Below the pieces are notes generated by a model. It had not been told where the DNA came from. It did not search any database and saw only the letters and a list, made by a program, of their open reading frames with translations. Position numbers and translations under genes: made by a program. DNA of 64,000 nucleotides. It comes from Synechococcus sp. PCC 7502. GTDB taxonomy: Bacteria; Cyanobacteriota; Cyanobacteriia; Pseudanabaenales; Pseudanabaenaceae. Below, one piece after another: positions 1 through 9,150 of this stretch (position 1 is its first letter; every line of letters begins with the position of its first letter). Where the stretch lies: NCBI RefSeq assembly GCF_000317085.1, contig NC_019702.1, forward strand, positions 186,001 to 250,000. Direction: 5' to 3'.

Positions 1-1512
1 GAAAATTCACCCGTAAATATATCTGAAAATTTAACTGATTTAGGAATTGAAGAAACATCGGAACCTGAATCTAGCTTTGACAATCAAGCTGATCAAATTC
101 CCGCAGCGATCGCTGAACCATCTGTTCTTCCTGTTGTAGATGAAATACATGAGGTCACTATTGATGAGATTAATAAGAGTCCAAATGACCACATAGAGAC
201 AATATCAAAAGAAATATCAGAGGAGATAAAAGAAGAGCCAGAAGTTCCAACTGCCGAAGAAGGAAATCAGTTATTAGAAGTGGATTTGGCAATAGATTTA
301 GAAATTGCTTCCGAGCCAGTTCTCGCTACAACAATTAGCCCCGCCACCATTTCCCAACTCCAAGATTTACTGGGCATAGTTACAGATAAGCAGGAAGAGG
401 TTAATGAGGTTACGGAAAATTTGAATGCACCGACGCAAGAACTGCAAAAATCTGACCTCCCAGAATCTAATGCCCAAAAAACTGATTTAAGTAATGTAAG
501 TCCAAAAAATACGGCAAATATCTTAAACTCTGGGTTAACTAACACCGATGATTTAGAGCCAATTCTCACGGCTTTTTATGACTCCTGTAAAGCGCAAAAC
601 TGGGACTTGGCAGCCGCTATAGTTAATGGCATTAATTTGGCTCACATAAAAAAAACCTCTGATCTCACTTTACTCCTAGACCTATATAATCAATTGCTAC
701 CTTTGAAATGGCAGGATGGAGCCCAAAAAGTTAGCGATCAACCCAGTCACTGGCAGATTTTATTCAATGCGGGGATGGCAGCTTTATATTTAGAAAAATT
801 CAATGATGCGGTAACTTATTTAGAAACCAGCTTAGCGATCGCTAATAGTACACTTCTAAAAATTAAAGCCTTAAATGCTCTAGGACTTGTATATCAAGCA
901 GTTGCCCAGTATCAAAGTGCAATCAAATACTTCCAACAGGCACAATCTTTAGCTCAAGAGGGATCAGAACATTACTTGCAATTACAAGCTCTAAGTAACT
1001 TAGGTAACGCCTATTATAGTTTACGTCAATATCGTACGGCGATCGCCTATTATCTGGAGTTTTTACAGTTGGCAAATGAAGAGGAAGCCAGTGAAGTCGA
1101 GTTCTCCACCATTGGTAATCTTGGCAATGCCTACTACAACTTAGGCGAATATCAAACTGCAATCGTCTATCAACAAAAATATCTGGAAATTGCCCGTGCG
1201 ATCAGTAGTTCTGAAAAAGAAGCAGGTTGTCTCGTCAGCTTAGGTTTTGCCTACTATGCTCTGGGCTTATACCAAACTGCGATCGAACACTACCAAAATG
1301 CTAAGGTGATCGCCGATCAACTGTCCTATAAACGCCTACAAGTATCAATATTTTCTGGTTTAGGTCTCAGCTATCAAGCTCTCAAAAATTCTGCCACTGC
1401 TGTTGCCTGTTTCCATAAATGCTTAGAAATTGCTCGACAACTAGGCGATCGCTCTGCCGAGGTTAAAGCTCTATATAATTTACGCAAAGCCAGCCTTACT
1501 CCAAGTCGCTAA
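1..1512 (+). CDS. TPR-repeat protein, 5' end outside the window
   Basis: The reading frame is open from base 1 to the stop at 1510-1512, so the gene begins upstream; the GTG at 280 is only an internal codon. The first 190 or so visible residues are acidic, rich in Glu/Asp/Ser/Thr and without hydrophobic stretches, so probably disordered. From about base 745 onward the protein is a run of tetratricopeptide repeats with the consensus A-LG-AYY-LG-YQ-AI-YYQ-LEIA, at least six units of 36-40 residues, of the kinesin-light-chain/LGN type. TPR arrays of this kind bind partner proteins; the partner cannot be read from the sequence. The stop overlaps the stop of the convergent downstream gene by 4 bases. 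The family assignment is firm, the function unknown. Confidence 0.85.
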   Translation, partial: ENSPVNISENLTDLGIEETSEPESSFDNQADQIPAAIAEPSVLPVVDEIHEVTIDEINKSPNDHIETISKEISEEIKEEPEVPTAEEGNQLLEVDLAIDLEIASEPVLATTISPATISQLQDLLGIVTDKQEEVNEVTENLNAPTQELQKSDLPESNAQKTDLSNVSPKNTANILNSGLTNTDDLEPILTAFYDSCKAQNWDLAAAIVNGINLAHIKKTSDLTLLLDLYNQLLPLKWQDGAQKVSDQPSHWQILFNAGMAALYLEKFNDAVTYLETSLAIANSTLLKIKALNALGLVYQAVAQYQSAIKYFQQAQSLAQEGSEHYLQLQALSNLGNAYYSLRQYRTAIAYYLEFLQLANEEEASEVEFSTIGNLGNAYYNLGEYQTAIVYQQKYLEIARAISSSEKEAGCLVSLGFAYYALGLYQTAIEHYQNAKVIADQLSYKRLQVSIFSGLGLSYQALKNSATAVACFHKCLEIARQLGDRSAEVKALYNLRKASLTPSR

Positions 1513-2627
1513 TCATCAAATCTCTGGTCATCATACTTTTGACCATCAAGTTGCTCCTTATCAAATCTCTGAGTATCAAATTGTGGAAAACCATAGGAGT
1601 TATCCTCAGTTTCTATTTTTCTTTTACGCTCAAAATGATCAAAAATAATCCGACCGACTCCTGCCAATGGTGGTGCAATCAAAGCCCCAACCACACCTAA
1701 TAATTCCGCACCCACAATAATTGACAGCAATAACTCAAAGGGATCAAGATTTAGGTATGGACCCACTAGCCAAGGTTGTAAGATCCAAGCTTCAATTTGC
1801 TGCAATAGAAAGGAAATACCAATCACTAAACCAACTTTAACAAGTCCTAAACTCCATGCGGCAATTACCATAGGAATTAGCCCTAAAATTGGTCCCACAA
1901 ATGGAATTAAATTAGCAACTGCAACTAATAAACTTAATCCTCCCGCAAATTCCACGCCCACAAATATTAAAGCTAAGTAAGTGCAGAACCCTAAAAGTGC
2001 AGATGTGCCAATTCTCCCTAGAACGTATGCTCCTAAGCAGCGATTAATAGGAGGCATGAGTACATATACTTCACTTCTAACTTTTTCTGAAAAAGGTCTT
2101 AGTACTCTGCGGGTTAACTCCTTGGAATTAATTACCATATAACCCGTAATTAACATGGTCAGTAAAATAATTCCCAACGTATTAATTAAGCCAAAGGTAA
2201 AGCCAACGGTTTGATTGGCAATTTCTCTGCCTAGATTTTGGATTTGATCAAGTACTGTACTTGATCGCAAAAACTCTTGAATTTGTTGGGCATTGACATT
2301 CAGGAAAGGAATATTCGTTACATTAATTTGTGAAACTAAATTGGGAACTTGAGTTAAAAACTGCCCTAATTCAACAATCAACTGTGGCGCAGGGGCAATA
2401 GTTAATAAAATAATTAATAGTAAGGCAGAGTAAATAACTACGACTCCTAAGCCTCTTCTAATCTTATATTTCTCCATTTGCTCTAGGAGCGGAGTAATTG
2501 CTGAGGCAAAAAATAAACTTACTAGTAATAACTGAATTGTTTGTTTTAATCGCCATACCAGATAAATTCCAAGTAAAGCGATCGCCCCACGTTGAAGATA
2601 TTTCCAGACTTCTTCCTTACTAACCAT
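1509..2627 (-). CDS. AI-2E family (PerM-like) membrane protein
   Basis: This 372-residue polytopic inner-membrane protein has the layout of the AI-2E transporter/PerM superfamily: a pair of N-terminal hydrophobic segments (residues about 15-65), a soluble middle part with amphipathic helices (about 85-150), then a cluster of hydrophobic segments with the conserved signature NLIPFVGPILG (about 235-245) and PWLVGPYLNLDP (about 285-297). Members include autoinducer-2 exporters and Na+/H+ antiporters; the substrate of this one cannot be inferred. The last 25 or so residues form an odd charged tail of repeated F/Y-D-x-Q-R-F-D units that lies outside the family domain. It is separated by about 40 bases from the upstream minus-strand PstS-like gene. 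Confidence 0.85.
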   Translation of the reverse strand: MVSKEEVWKYLQRGAIALLGIYLVWRLKQTIQLLLVSLFFASAITPLLEQMEKYKIRRGLGVVVIYSALLLIILLTIAPAPQLIVELGQFLTQVPNLVSQINVTNIPFLNVNAQQIQEFLRSSTVLDQIQNLGREIANQTVGFTFGLINTLGIILLTMLITGYMVINSKELTRRVLRPFSEKVRSEVYVLMPPINRCLGAYVLGRIGTSALLGFCTYLALIFVGVEFAGGLSLLVAVANLIPFVGPILGLIPMVIAAWSLGLVKVGLVIGISFLLQQIEAWILQPWLVGPYLNLDPFELLLSIIVGAELLGVVGALIAPPLAGVGRIIFDHFERKRKIETEDNSYGFPQFDTQRFDKEQLDGQKYDDQRFDD

Positions 2628-2666
2628 GAATTAATCACTTAAAAACGTGAGTACTACTAGTAAAAC

Positions 2667-3659
2667 TTACAAAGGGATAAACCCAACCTGTCGTACAATT
2701 TCCTGTCCAACCTGAGATAAAGCCAAATCAATAAATTCTTTTACAACTGGACTGGTCTGCTTTTTAGCCACTAATAAAACCACTCGACTAATTGGATAAA
2801 CCCCAGTTTTGACCGCATTAACATCCGTTGGAGCAACGCCATCAATCGGGACAATTCTTACTATCTCTTGATTTACAGCCTGCTGCACGGTGCTATAGCC
2901 GATCCCATTTTTGCCTAAAGCCCGTAACATTGGCGTGGTTTCATCATGGGGCAAAGTTGTAAAATCTTTACTATCTGGAGCAAAATCACCACCAAGCAAT
3001 ACCGCATCTTTAAAGAATGTTCGAGTGCCACTTTCTGTAGCCCTGTTAATAACTTTAATGGGTTGCTTAGCTCCTCCCACCTGTTCCCAGTTGGTGATAG
3101 TGCCTTGAAATATTCCGCGCAATTGATTTAAGGTCAATCCACCTTTGTAGGGGTTATCTATACCCACGACTACTGCCAAGGCATCCCGTGCCACTGGTAC
3201 CCCCAGCAACCCAGATTGAATTTCTTCAGCTTTTAGGGGACGAGAACAAGCAGCGATGTTAACAATGCCTTGCATCAGGTTTTTTAGCCCCGCATTTGTA
3301 CCATTAGGTCGACCATCGGGAACTCCAAAGGTGGAAGGAATATTTAGGTTAACCTGAGCATAAGCCAATTGTAAGCGTTTGATCAAAGCCACCATAGTCA
3401 CACTCCCGTCCATATTTAAAACCTGTGGATTCGGTAAAGATGTATCCAGTGCTGCTGTGGTTGAATTTGGGGGAGCGGGAGTCGGGTCTTTAGAAACTGG
3501 AGGAACTGGATTGACGGTGCTAGCTGGATTCGGTGTAATTACCTGCTGCAAACCATTGGGATTATTTCTGGTAAAGAACCAATAACCTCCACCTGCCAAG
3601 CCTGCGGTGATCAGAACAGTTAGCCCCAGTACTAAGCCTTCGTTTCCACTTCTTGCCAT
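2667..3659 (-). CDS. PstS-like phosphate-family substrate-binding protein, membrane anchored
   Basis: The 330-residue protein starts with a single hydrophobic segment (residues about 8-28), followed by a Pro/Thr/Ser-rich linker (about 35-70) and then a type-2 periplasmic binding domain of the PBP_like_2/PstS class. Visible signatures are the TNWEQVGG stretch after a GIFQGTITNW motif and RATESGTRTFF, the anion-loop region typical of PstS-like proteins. No phosphate permease or ATPase genes (pstCAB) flank it, so it may be a stand-alone phosphate-binding or regulatory protein rather than the feeder of a Pst transporter. The lack of a clear cleavage site suggests it stays tethered to the inner membrane. 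Domain call is strong; ligand is inferred. Confidence 0.8.
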   Translation of the reverse strand: MARSGNEGLVLGLTVLITAGLAGGGYWFFTRNNPNGLQQVITPNPASTVNPVPPVSKDPTPAPPNSTTAALDTSLPNPQVLNMDGSVTMVALIKRLQLAYAQVNLNIPSTFGVPDGRPNGTNAGLKNLMQGIVNIAACSRPLKAEEIQSGLLGVPVARDALAVVVGIDNPYKGGLTLNQLRGIFQGTITNWEQVGGAKQPIKVINRATESGTRTFFKDAVLLGGDFAPDSKDFTTLPHDETTPMLRALGKNGIGYSTVQQAVNQEIVRIVPIDGVAPTDVNAVKTGVYPISRVVLLVAKKQTSPVVKEFIDLALSQVGQEIVRQVGFIPL

Positions 3660-3745
3660 AGATAGTATTAATTTTAAGGTTATTAACTTAAAGTTGTTAG
3701 CCTAGAGAACTACTGCATATTTTAGTAGGTTAATAGGACAGTAAC

Positions 3746-4390
3746 CTAAGTTTCATTAAAAGTATCCTTTAAAACTGTGCGGGCTGCCAATTGACTACGG
3801 GTGGATGCTAAAATTTCTGCCTCTCGCCTTAGCCTCGCCGTAGTATCTTGGGTTTCCAGTAAAGCCTGTTGCTCCATACTGGCACCATGAAAATTGCTGG
3901 CAATCCAGTAGGACAATTCAATGGGGCTGCGGGGAATCTGGGGTAATTCTATTTCCTGCTCCGTTAGTTTTTGCGATAGCCGCACTACATCATCTAGTAG
4001 TTCTCGTACTTCTGTTGCTAAGAGAAATGGACTTTCATCACTGGGCTGATCCTCAATCCATTCAACTAACCCAACGCGAAATGGTTTTTCCCGAACATAC
4101 TCTAAAACTCTAAATCGCTGTTGTCCAATGGTCAGAATCTTAAATCGATCGTCTGGGAGGCGATGATACTGTAAAATTTGGGCGCAACACCCCACATTGC
4201 TAGGTTGATTAGTTTCAGGGTTCCACATAACTACGCCAAAGATGCGATCGCTCTCTAGGACTGTATTAATCATCATGCGATACCGAAATTCAAATATATG
4301 TAGCGGCAATGACTGCCCTGGGAACAATACCACTTCTGGTAAGGGAAACAAAGGCAATTCTCGGACTGAAATGGAAGAGGTTGAAGTCAT
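3746..4390 (-). CDS. LON peptidase substrate-binding domain protein
   Basis: The 214-residue protein is a free-standing version of the N-terminal substrate-binding (LAN) domain of Lon protease, with no AAA+ or peptidase part. It opens with RELPLFPLPEVVLFPGQSLP followed by HIFEFRYR, the standard start of this domain, and contains the G-V-G-C-A-IL strand characteristic of it (residues about 65-72). The C-terminal 70 residues are helical. Such stand-alone proteins are widespread in cyanobacteria; their role is not well established, and a role in protein quality control is only an inference from the domain. The methionine start at 4390 directly precedes the conserved domain. Confidence 0.85.
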   Translation of the reverse strand: MTSTSSISVRELPLFPLPEVVLFPGQSLPLHIFEFRYRMMINTVLESDRIFGVVMWNPETNQPSNVGCCAQILQYHRLPDDRFKILTIGQQRFRVLEYVREKPFRVGLVEWIEDQPSDESPFLLATEVRELLDDVVRLSQKLTEQEIELPQIPRSPIELSYWIASNFHGASMEQQALLETQDTTARLRREAEILASTRSQLAARTVLKDTFNET

Positions 4391-4484
4391 TGCGGTTGAA
4401 GCCTTAGGTGAATATACAGGAAATAGAAGTTAAATAAGCTTAATGAAACTTGACATGATGTATATAGACTAACACCTCTGATAA

Positions 4485-5924
4485 TTATTTGATTACCGCT
4501 TTACCCATGCGGGAGAGATCAAGTTTTTGGGAAAGCTCATCTTTAACTCGAGCTAAAATTGACGCTTCATCAAGACTAGACAAGATTCTACTAACTACAG
4601 CTTTAGGTCCTTGCTCGCCCCATGTGGCTCCATTCGCTAAATATTCTTTCGTAACTAAGCCGATCGCATAGCTAGAAACTCCCGCCACACTTGCCTGCAT
4701 AATGCCCACAGAAATATATAGCCCCGCCGTTAAACCACCCGTAGCAACACTAGAAACCCCAAATAAAGCTTTGAGTGATCCTAAGCCTAGGGTAGTTAAT
4801 AATTCACTGGCAGTAATCCCACCCATACCCATGGCAATTTTCTGCATCAAGGCGATCGCTCCCTGTTGATTCATCGAAATGCCATAGAGCTTAGATAATG
4901 CCAAAATCATGGACACATCAATTATGGCTGTACTAACTAGATCAATAACTGTAACTGGACTAACAGCGATCGCCACAGCCTGGGTAATTACGGCATTCCA
5001 AATAATTTTATTTGCCCGTCGATCTCGGATGGACATTTTACGCTGAATCACCTGCTCATGGACATTATCAGCAAAAATCATAGAATTTAGAGCCACTAAA
5101 GACTTACCCTCTCGATCCAAGACTTCTAGAATCTTGACCTGCAAATCTTCAATCTGGGGTTTTCCCGCTACGAGTTCGGCTTGCACAGAGCCATCATCCT
5201 GCATAATTGCCTTTGGCACTAGGGGAGAAGCTGCGGTCATCACAATTTCCTCTGGGGAAAGTAGCTGTTTCACCCGTTCATCTCGAATTTTGGTGTAAAT
5301 GGCTTGGCGATCGGCAGTGGGGTACTGATCGGTTTTATTAAATACCAATAAAATCGGCTTACTTGCCAATCTCAACTGCGATAAAGCCTCATACTCTACC
5401 TTAGTCATATCACCAGCAATGACAAACAAAATTAAATCTGCCTGTTGTGCCACTGACTTTGCTAACTGTTCCCTTGCTTCCCCATCTACTTCATCAATGC
5501 CTGGGGTATCTATTAATTCAATTCTTGCCGACCCCAGACTTTTGAGCGATACCCGTAAAATTTCCTGATTCTTAAATCCCGCAATTTTTTCCCGAGATAT
5601 TTGCCAGTTGGCACTTTGTTGCGATCGCGTTACCCCATGCACTGCCCCTGTCGCAAACACATTTTCCCCTAATAGAGCATTGAGAACTGAAGACTTACCA
5701 CGCCCCACCATCCCAAATACGGCAATTTGAATTACCATCTGTTCCAACTTTTCTAACATTTGTTGTAGTTCGGCAATCTCTGGCTCTAGCCCTTGTCTCT
5801 CTCTGGGGGTTAGGTCTAATTTTCCTACTAAATCTCGCAGGGTACGCTGAGCCTGACGGTAGTTTAACTCTGTACGAATTTGGTCGAAATCATTATAGTT
5901 AGAAGAGTTAGAATTGGTAGGCAT
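4485..5924 (-). CDS. Era/dynamin-like GTPase with DUF697-type membrane domain
   Basis: The 479-residue protein combines a small G domain with a hydrophobic C-terminal half. The GTPase motifs are visible in order: P-loop GMVGRGKSS (residues about 70-78), G3 DTPGID (about 138-143) and G4 NKTD (about 196-199). Residues about 300-440 contain several long hydrophobic helices and a Gly/Ala-rich region that resemble the DUF697 module found in cyanobacterial Era-like GTPases. The N-terminal 60 residues form a helical, likely coiled-coil stretch. It is probably a membrane-associated GTPase; a specific job such as membrane remodelling or ribosome assembly cannot be assigned. It is transcribed divergently from the Tic22-like genes. 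Confidence 0.82.
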   Translation of the reverse strand: MPTNSNSSNYNDFDQIRTELNYRQAQRTLRDLVGKLDLTPRERQGLEPEIAELQQMLEKLEQMVIQIAVFGMVGRGKSSVLNALLGENVFATGAVHGVTRSQQSANWQISREKIAGFKNQEILRVSLKSLGSARIELIDTPGIDEVDGEAREQLAKSVAQQADLILFVIAGDMTKVEYEALSQLRLASKPILLVFNKTDQYPTADRQAIYTKIRDERVKQLLSPEEIVMTAASPLVPKAIMQDDGSVQAELVAGKPQIEDLQVKILEVLDREGKSLVALNSMIFADNVHEQVIQRKMSIRDRRANKIIWNAVITQAVAIAVSPVTVIDLVSTAIIDVSMILALSKLYGISMNQQGAIALMQKIAMGMGGITASELLTTLGLGSLKALFGVSSVATGGLTAGLYISVGIMQASVAGVSSYAIGLVTKEYLANGATWGEQGPKAVVSRILSSLDEASILARVKDELSQKLDLSRMGKAVIK

Positions 5925-6113
5925 AAAATTTCTACATGAATGGAACCAGTTATATCACTCAATTGTCTATTATCTAGGTACTAGCAGCTATCCTTAAAAA
6001 CTAGCAAATCCAATTAAAAGATCATCTTAAATTTAGTGTATATTCACAGACTAGCACCCGCAAAAAATTAGTATTGCCCTCTCAATCTACTGTCACATCT
6101 AGGAGAAAAACCT

Positions 6114-6902
6114 GTGTTTAAGCCCTTCATTAATACTCTTGCTCTATCTACCATTGCGATCGCTACGCCTTTAATTATCCCCATTATTGCCCCCGCCCAT
6201 GCCTTAACCGAAGCTCAAGTTCTTGAACGTCTAAATGGCATTCCTGTATTTACTATCACTGACGATAAAGGTGCGCCATTACTTGGTTCTGCTCCTCAAA
6301 AGGGAAGTGAAAAACCACCCCAAGTCTTACTATTCTTCCTTAATCCCGATGATGCTCAAGCAACCTTAACTCAAATTCAAAAGACCAACCCAGCCGTCGG
6401 CAGCAAAGCTAGAATCGTGATCCGTTCGATGAATGATGCCTACGAAGTCATTAAAAAGAATCAGGATAAGAAAGATATTGCTTTTCAAATTGTGCCAGCC
6501 AAAGCCAGCATAGAGTCTGCTCGGACAATTCTTACTTCCCAAGGTAAACCTGCGGATAAGTTGCCAAATGTACCTGTTTTCTTTGCGATCGGCGGGAAAG
6601 ATAAAGAGCAAGGACTCCTAACCCTAGAGCAGAACGGTAAACAATTAGTCCCCTTCTTCTTTGATCAAAAAGACCTACAAAGCCTAATTGATCGAGCAAA
6701 ACAACAACAGCCTGATGTTGCTAATGCCACGAAAATTCAGGTTACTTCTTTATTTCAAGTGCTTGATTCTATGGTAGCAACTAAAGATAACAAGCCTAAC
6801 CCTGATACAGAGAGATTTACCTTTGTGCCTTCCCGTAATGCCTTCGAGTATGTGGTTAAAAATCAACCCGCTACCACTCCTGCACCTGCTACTAAAAAGT
6901 AG
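6114..6902 (+). CDS. Tic22-like family protein, copy 1
   Basis: This 262-residue protein starts at a GTG preceded by a strong AGGAGA ribosome-binding site at 6101-6106. An N-terminal signal peptide (residues 1-30, ending around AHA) sends it across the inner membrane. The mature part carries the Tic22 hallmarks: the ALTEAQVLERL start, VFTITDDKGAPLL, a VLLFFLNPDDAQ strand, and an NVPVFF strand followed by VPFFFDQKDLQ. Cyanobacterial Tic22 proteins are periplasmic or thylakoid-associated and have been linked to outer-membrane biogenesis; the chloroplast relative acts in the intermembrane space during protein import. A second copy follows 93 bases after the stop. Confidence 0.88.
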   Translation: MFKPFINTLALSTIAIATPLIIPIIAPAHALTEAQVLERLNGIPVFTITDDKGAPLLGSAPQKGSEKPPQVLLFFLNPDDAQATLTQIQKTNPAVGSKARIVIRSMNDAYEVIKKNQDKKDIAFQIVPAKASIESARTILTSQGKPADKLPNVPVFFAIGGKDKEQGLLTLEQNGKQLVPFFFDQKDLQSLIDRAKQQQPDVANATKIQVTSLFQVLDSMVATKDNKPNPDTERFTFVPSRNAFEYVVKNQPATTPAPATKK

Positions 6903-6995
6903 GCACCCTTTAGAATTTCTTGCACCACAACCCAAGAGTTCCCAATTAGCTTCTTGAAATGCGTATCATCTCATCCCTCCTCTAGGAAAAAATTT

Positions 6996-7778
6996 GTGTC
7001 TAAGTCACCATTAATTTCATCAATAATTCCATCGATATTTAGTTTAGCGATCACTTCTCCATTACTTATCACAGCAAATATAGCTCCCGCCCAAGCCTTA
7101 ACAGAAACTCAAGTCCTTGAACGTTTAAATGCTATCCCAGTATTTACTATTACTGATGATAAAGGGGCTCCACTCTTAGGTACATCCAATCAACCGGGTA
7201 AGCCTAAATCCCCCCAAGTATTATTATTTTTCCTTAATCCCACTGACGCTCAATCCACCTTGAGTCAATTCAAGCAATCAAATCCAACCGCAGGCAGTAA
7301 AGCTCGAATTGTCATCGGCTCAATGAATGATGCCTATAAAGTGATTAAAAAGAATCAAACTAACAAACAGATTGCCTTTCAAATTGTGCCAGCTAAAGCC
7401 AGTATGGACTCTGCTCGCACGATCTTAGTTTCTGAAGGAAAGCCTACTGATAAGTTACCTAATGTACCTGTTTTCTTTGCCACAGGCGGGAAAAATAAAG
7501 ATCAAGGACTGCTAACGATCGCCCAAAACGGTAAGCAAATAGTACCTTTCTTCTTTGACCAAAAAGACTTACAAACCTTAATTGATAATGCTAAAAAGCA
7601 GCAGCCTGATGTTGCTAATACTAGTAAAATTCAGGTTACATCTTTATTTCAGGTACTAGATTCAATGGTAACTACCAAAGATAAAAAGCCTAAACCAGAG
7701 ACTGAAAAATTTACCTTTATTCCTGCTCGTGCAGCCCTTGAGTACGTGGTAAAAAATCAACCCCCTTCTAAAAAGTAA
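6996..7778 (+). CDS. Tic22-like family protein, copy 2 (tandem duplicate)
   Basis: The 260-residue product is colinear with copy 1 over its whole length, with long identical stretches such as VFTITDDKGAPLL, SKARIVI-SMNDAY and KLPNVPVFFA. I place the start at the GTG at 6996 and not the in-frame TTG at 6954, because the GTGTCTAAG context and its upstream TAGGAAAAAA match the start region of copy 1 (GTGTTTAAG after AGGAGAAAAA). It has a signal peptide ending near AQA. Differences are concentrated in the signal peptide and in the Lys/Pro-rich C-terminus. The pair probably forms one transcription unit and could supply two isoforms with different partners or expression levels. Confidence 0.86.
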   Translation: MSKSPLISSIIPSIFSLAITSPLLITANIAPAQALTETQVLERLNAIPVFTITDDKGAPLLGTSNQPGKPKSPQVLLFFLNPTDAQSTLSQFKQSNPTAGSKARIVIGSMNDAYKVIKKNQTNKQIAFQIVPAKASMDSARTILVSEGKPTDKLPNVPVFFATGGKNKDQGLLTIAQNGKQIVPFFFDQKDLQTLIDNAKKQQPDVANTSKIQVTSLFQVLDSMVTTKDKKPKPETEKFTFIPARAALEYVVKNQPPSKK

Positions 7779-7807
7779 AGTAAATCACCATTAATCAAAC
7801 AAACTTA

Positions 7808-8362
7808 ATGAAGCAAGCACTTTTGCCCTTAATGCAAGGGTTTGAAGAAATTGAGGCTGTAACTATAATTGATATCCTACGGCGGGGAGATGTGCAGGTT
7901 GTCACTGCGGGTTTGGAATCGGTGATTGTAGATGGTGGTCACGGAATTACGATTATGGCAGACTCGCTATTAGAGCATGTTATCAATCAAGAGTTCGATC
8001 TCATTGTCCTAGCTGGTGGTGCGGGAACTTTTAGACTGCAAGCCGATCCCAGAATTATTCCCATGCTGCAAAAACACGCAGGTTTGGGCAAACTAACGGC
8101 AGCAATTTGTGCGGCTCCCCTAGTTTTATCGGCATCTGGATTATTAACGGAGAAAAGGGCGACATCCTATCCTGCGGTTAAAGATCAATTAGTCGTTGGC
8201 GAGTACCTAAACGATTTGGTTGTAGTAGACGGTAACATCATCACTAGTAGAGGGGCTGGAACTGCCACAGAGTTTGCTTTGCAGTTATTAGAGTTATTGC
8301 AAGGAAAAGCGATCGCCGAGGAAGTTGCTGGAAAAATAGTATTTATTAAAAAAACTGCTTAA
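7808..8362 (+). CDS. DJ-1/PfpI family protein
   Basis: This 184-residue cytosolic protein matches the DJ-1/ThiJ/PfpI class-I glutamine amidotransferase-like fold over its full length. Visible motifs are the start MQGFEEIEAVTIID-LRR, the FDLIVLAGG-GT strand, and the nucleophile elbow AAICAAPLVL with the conserved Cys at about residue 99; the acidic partner is the Glu of the FEEIE segment near residue 15. Family members act as deglycases/glyoxalases, chaperones or oxidative-stress sensors; which applies here is unknown. The gene begins 29 bases after the second Tic22-like gene and may be co-transcribed with it. Confidence 0.9.
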   Translation: MKQALLPLMQGFEEIEAVTIIDILRRGDVQVVTAGLESVIVDGGHGITIMADSLLEHVINQEFDLIVLAGGAGTFRLQADPRIIPMLQKHAGLGKLTAAICAAPLVLSASGLLTEKRATSYPAVKDQLVVGEYLNDLVVVDGNIITSRGAGTATEFALQLLELLQGKAIAEEVAGKIVFIKKTA

Positions 8363-8387
8363 AAATCTAGTTAAAAATTTAATCAGT

Positions 8388-8528
8388 TTAATCTTCGTGA
8401 TCTTCGTAGGGATCGCCCAATTCCTTACTAGGAGGACCGAACGCCGTATAAATCGACACTAGGGTTAAACAGATTAGGCTGGCTGCAACTGCTAAACCAA
8501 TTGAAAGAGCATTTTGCGAGTTTTCCAT
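8388..8528 (-). CDS. psbN: PsbN, photosystem II assembly factor
   Basis: This 46-residue ORF has an N-terminal hydrophobic membrane helix (residues about 8-28) followed by IYTAFGPPSKELGDPYEDHED, which is the highly conserved stromal tail of PsbN. PsbN is not a subunit of mature photosystem II; in plants it is needed for assembly and repair of reaction centres. The gene faces away from psbH on the opposite strand, the arrangement conserved between cyanobacteria and chloroplasts. Its identity is beyond reasonable doubt even though the gene is very short. Confidence 0.95.
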   Translation of the reverse strand: MENSQNALSIGLAVAASLICLTLVSIYTAFGPPSKELGDPYEDHED

Positions 8529-8730
8529 AGTTAGTTTTTAATATGCCTTTAATATTAATTTATATTGAGATTTCTATATTTTAGTATCATATATTGAATT
8601 AAGTCTATTTATGCTAGCAGTGATCTAATAGCAGTGCTCTATTGTTTTTACTTCACTTGAGCTTAAATGCCTAAGTCAACTTTCTTCATTTAGCTATTTT
8701 ATTCATTTAGGCACATCTATTAAATATTGA

Positions 8731-8759
8731 TTTTTGTCAACCTTTGATGAGATTATACT
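8731..8759 (+). promoter_or_regulatory. candidate psbH promoter
   Basis: TTTTTG at 8731-8736 and TATACT at 8754-8759 are spaced by 17 bases and lie about 40 bases before the psbH start. The -10 element is good and the -35 element weak. The 269-base psbN-psbH gap must hold both divergent promoters; I cannot point to the psbN one. Confidence 0.35.
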
Positions 8760-8797
8760 AAGTAATTAAAAACAAAATCTTTAGATAATTTTTAACT

Positions 8798-8992
8798 ATG
8801 GCACAACGTACTAAGCTCGGAGATATACTCAGACCACTGAATGCTGAGTATGGTAAGGTTGCAAGAGGATGGGGAACTACACCACTAATGGCAGTAGCAA
8901 TGTCGTTATTTCTTGTGTTTTTACTGATTATCCTACAGTTGTATAACTCTTCCTTGATCTTAGAAGGAGTTAATTTGAACTGGGGTGGTTAG
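8798..8992 (+). CDS. psbH: PsbH, photosystem II 10 kDa phosphoprotein homologue
   Basis: The 64-residue product is a full-length cyanobacterial PsbH: a short N-terminal cytoplasmic part ([26 protein letters not shown]), one transmembrane helix (residues about 28-48) and a lumenal tail. The long phosphorylated N-terminus of the plant protein is absent, as usual in cyanobacteria. PsbH sits near CP47 and influences QA/QB electron transfer and bicarbonate binding at the acceptor side. It is divergent from psbN and ends before a stem-loop terminator at 9007. Confidence 0.97.
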   Translation: MAQRTKLGDILRPLNAEYGKVARGWGTTPLMAVAMSLFLVFLLIILQLYNSSLILEGVNLNWGG

Positions 8993-9006
8993 AAAAATAA
9001 ATAATT

Positions 9007-9045
9007 AAAGATGAGTGGTGGTAAGTGTGCTGTTCATCTTTTTTT
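9007..9045 (+). terminator. Rho-independent terminator after psbH
   Basis: AAAGATGA (9007-9014) pairs with TCATCTTT (9034-9041) and runs into a T tract to 9045. The loop is rather long (19 bases), but the position 14 bases after the psbH stop and the T tract make termination likely. Confidence 0.6.
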
Positions 9046-9150
9046 GTAGTTTTCTATTTTTATCAGTATTCTTACGAGTGATCTAGTAGCCTTAAACAAT
9101 AAGATAGCTATCTGGTCAAGTTGGGCTGAAATTAACCTTGGAGAGTGGAA

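Noticed and set aside
2667-3659. Calling this gene pstS of a phosphate transporter
   Set aside because: It has an uncleaved-looking anchor and no pstC, pstA or pstB neighbours; only the binding-domain class is supported.
6954-6995. Longer start (TTG at 6954) for the second Tic22-like protein
   Set aside because: The GTG at 6996 matches the start context of copy 1 and gives a normal signal peptide; the extra 14 residues have no counterpart.
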